From positions 145,892,861 through 145,956,860 of the forward strand of contig OW240920.1 of assembly GCA_933207985.1 (NCBI GenBank): DNA of 64,000 bases. The letters run 5' to 3'. Position numbers and translations under genes: made by a program. The DNA comes from Pelobates cultripes. Lineage: Eukaryota; Chordata; Amphibia; Anura; Pelobatidae. The notes beneath the pieces were generated by a model. The model did no database searches and was not told the origin of the DNA. It saw only the letters and a list, made by a program, of their open reading frames with translations. This document shows positions 62,901-64,000 of the stretch, in pieces; position 1 is the stretch's first letter, and each line of letters opens with the position of its first letter.

Positions 62901-63799
62901 ACTGAATAAAACATAGAAAGTCCTTTACAACGTGAGTAAACCTTTTTCATGATTTTCTGTTTTATTTACCAATAAACGATCATAAATCATTTGTCATGGC
63001 ATTCTCAGGGCACACAATGCAAGTGAGGAGGAGAAATATAAAACGTGTTTTTATGGTGACTGACAGGTGCAGAGGGCAGAGCTTCTAACAATGACTTACA
63101 GGTAGCCAACATGTAGGCCCTAAGTTTCAGGATTCACTGATGTGAATTTAAATATCAAATTCCCTTTTTCTGAACATTATCACGGTCACAGAACGGCTAG
63201 ATCCAGGCAGCAGATCCAGACCACGTTCCGTTATAACGTTTGCCCCTTCTAGGCACCAAAGATCGTTAAATCTGCCCTTGTCCCCAAAAAGTAGCTTCTT
63301 AGCAGTGATGTTCTCCGTTATCTTATTGAAAGCTGGAATCAAGCACATGCTGTGGAGCTATTTATTCAACGTGATTCCTCCACGCTACCTATGTAATAGA
63401 GGATTGTGCAGAAAATATTTTTTTCTCAACTCTCCTTTCAACTGTCCTCTTGGGGGCACCACAGATTCCCTGAAAGTGGTAAGAATCCGCTCCCTGGTGT
63501 AAAATTTAAAATATTATCCTCTTGCGTCCTCCATCAACTTAGAGGAACAGGGCTGAAGAGTCCTACATCTGGCCCTTCAGCCGTAAAGCCTCCCCTTATA
63601 GCCCACCATAAGCAGTAGTCTGTTTCCGTACCAGCGTTGATGATTTTCTTAATCACTGTAGCGATCTGCCCTTTCAGGACTGAATTGAGTAGTTTGACAA
63701 TGAGGATGAGACATGTACAGAGGACAAGCAGGGAGGCTATGAGAAGGATGAAACCAACTTCCAGGTCGGACAAGGAGACATTCGCAAATATGTGCGTAC
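59925..63799 (-). CDS. slc34a3: Sodium-phosphate cotransporter NaPi-IIc, 3' half
   Basis: Four minus-strand exons with matching phases: 63799-63632, 62815-62699, 60867-60743 and 60434-59925 (stop TGA). They encode [20 protein letters not shown] with [18 protein letters not shown]; the second QSSS motif in [40 protein letters not shown] with [14 protein letters not shown]; then [20 protein letters not shown], two more membrane segments and a cysteine-rich tail (CGCCCKKC). These are landmarks of the C-terminal inverted repeat of SLC34 transporters, which move phosphate with sodium into epithelial cells. The end, [13 protein letters not shown], matches the CYENP...QQL-type tail of SLC34A3 rather than the TRL end of SLC34A1. 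The N-terminal half lies beyond the window. No disruption is seen. Human SLC34A3 adjoins TUBB4B. Confidence 0.93.
61640..62225. repeat. ~58-bp minisatellite in SLC34A3 intron
   Basis: About ten copies of cacactacctgagcagcaca, ctcactgcagctccccacac, ctcctataaca within the 1831-bp intron between the exons at 60867 and 62699. Copies around 61970-62100 have many small deletions. Confidence 0.92.
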
Positions 63800-64000
63800 C
63801 TGTTTGGAGATAAGTCAAGTTAGTCTTCGAGTACATGGCAGAGATTAATTATTCTAGCCCCCCAGCTCTGACACTGATGAAAATAAAACTACAGATTGTG
63901 TCCTAAAACTACACAAACACTAATATATTATAAATGACAATTGTGTGTTTCACCCTTTTAAATTATAGCTGCTTCCACACTTCTTGTGCTCCCCTCAAAA

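Overview
This is vertebrate nuclear DNA, most likely from a frog or toad. The evidence is GT-AG introns, a vertebrate beta-tubulin gene with the canonical exon sizes, and a repeat population typical of anurans: T2/Kolobok-type TTAA MITEs, CR1/L2 LINEs, DIRS, hAT and Tc1 elements. Recognisable host coding sequence is about 2.5 kb of 64 kb. The rest is transposable elements, often nested two or three deep with intact target-site duplications, and about eighteen separate tandem arrays. The species cannot be named from the sequence alone.

Layout. 0-13 kb: a MITE, a complete Tc1-like transposon with an uninterrupted DD37E transposase (3.2-7.2 kb) carrying an ORF1-only LINE inside it, several minisatellites and a LINE tail. 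13.8-17.6 kb: the complete TUBB4B gene on the + strand (promoter with four CCAAT boxes and a TATA box, four exons, poly(A) signal). 17.6-18.1 kb: the last exon(s) of a convergent minus-strand gene that looks like CIMIP2A (FAM166A), tail-to-tail with TUBB4B as in mammals. 19-27.7 kb: nested T2-type MITEs, a 42-bp minisatellite, a hAT MITE, a Tc1 MITE and a solo LTR inside a CR1/L2 fragment. 28-32.4 kb: unassigned minus-strand exon candidates. 33-38 kb: two large minisatellites (27 bp and 31 bp units), the second beginning at a 100-N assembly gap. 41-57 kb: nested hAT elements, a CR1 reverse-transcriptase relic, a DIRS relic, a T2-derived satellite and a 48-bp minisatellite. 59.9-63.8 kb: the 3' half of SLC34A3 (NaPi-IIc) on the minus strand, running off the window.

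How the genes fit together. TUBB4B, CIMIP2A and SLC34A3 are neighbours on human 9q34.3, so the block is conserved, although SLC34A3 here lies on the far side and in opposite orientation. TUBB4B (with the axonemal EGEF tail motif) and CIMIP2A (a ciliary microtubule inner protein family) both serve motile cilia. SLC34A3 is a renal-type sodium-phosphate cotransporter with no functional link to them. The high density of minisatellites is similar to subtelomeric DNA, which fits the subtelomeric position of the human block, but that is inference.
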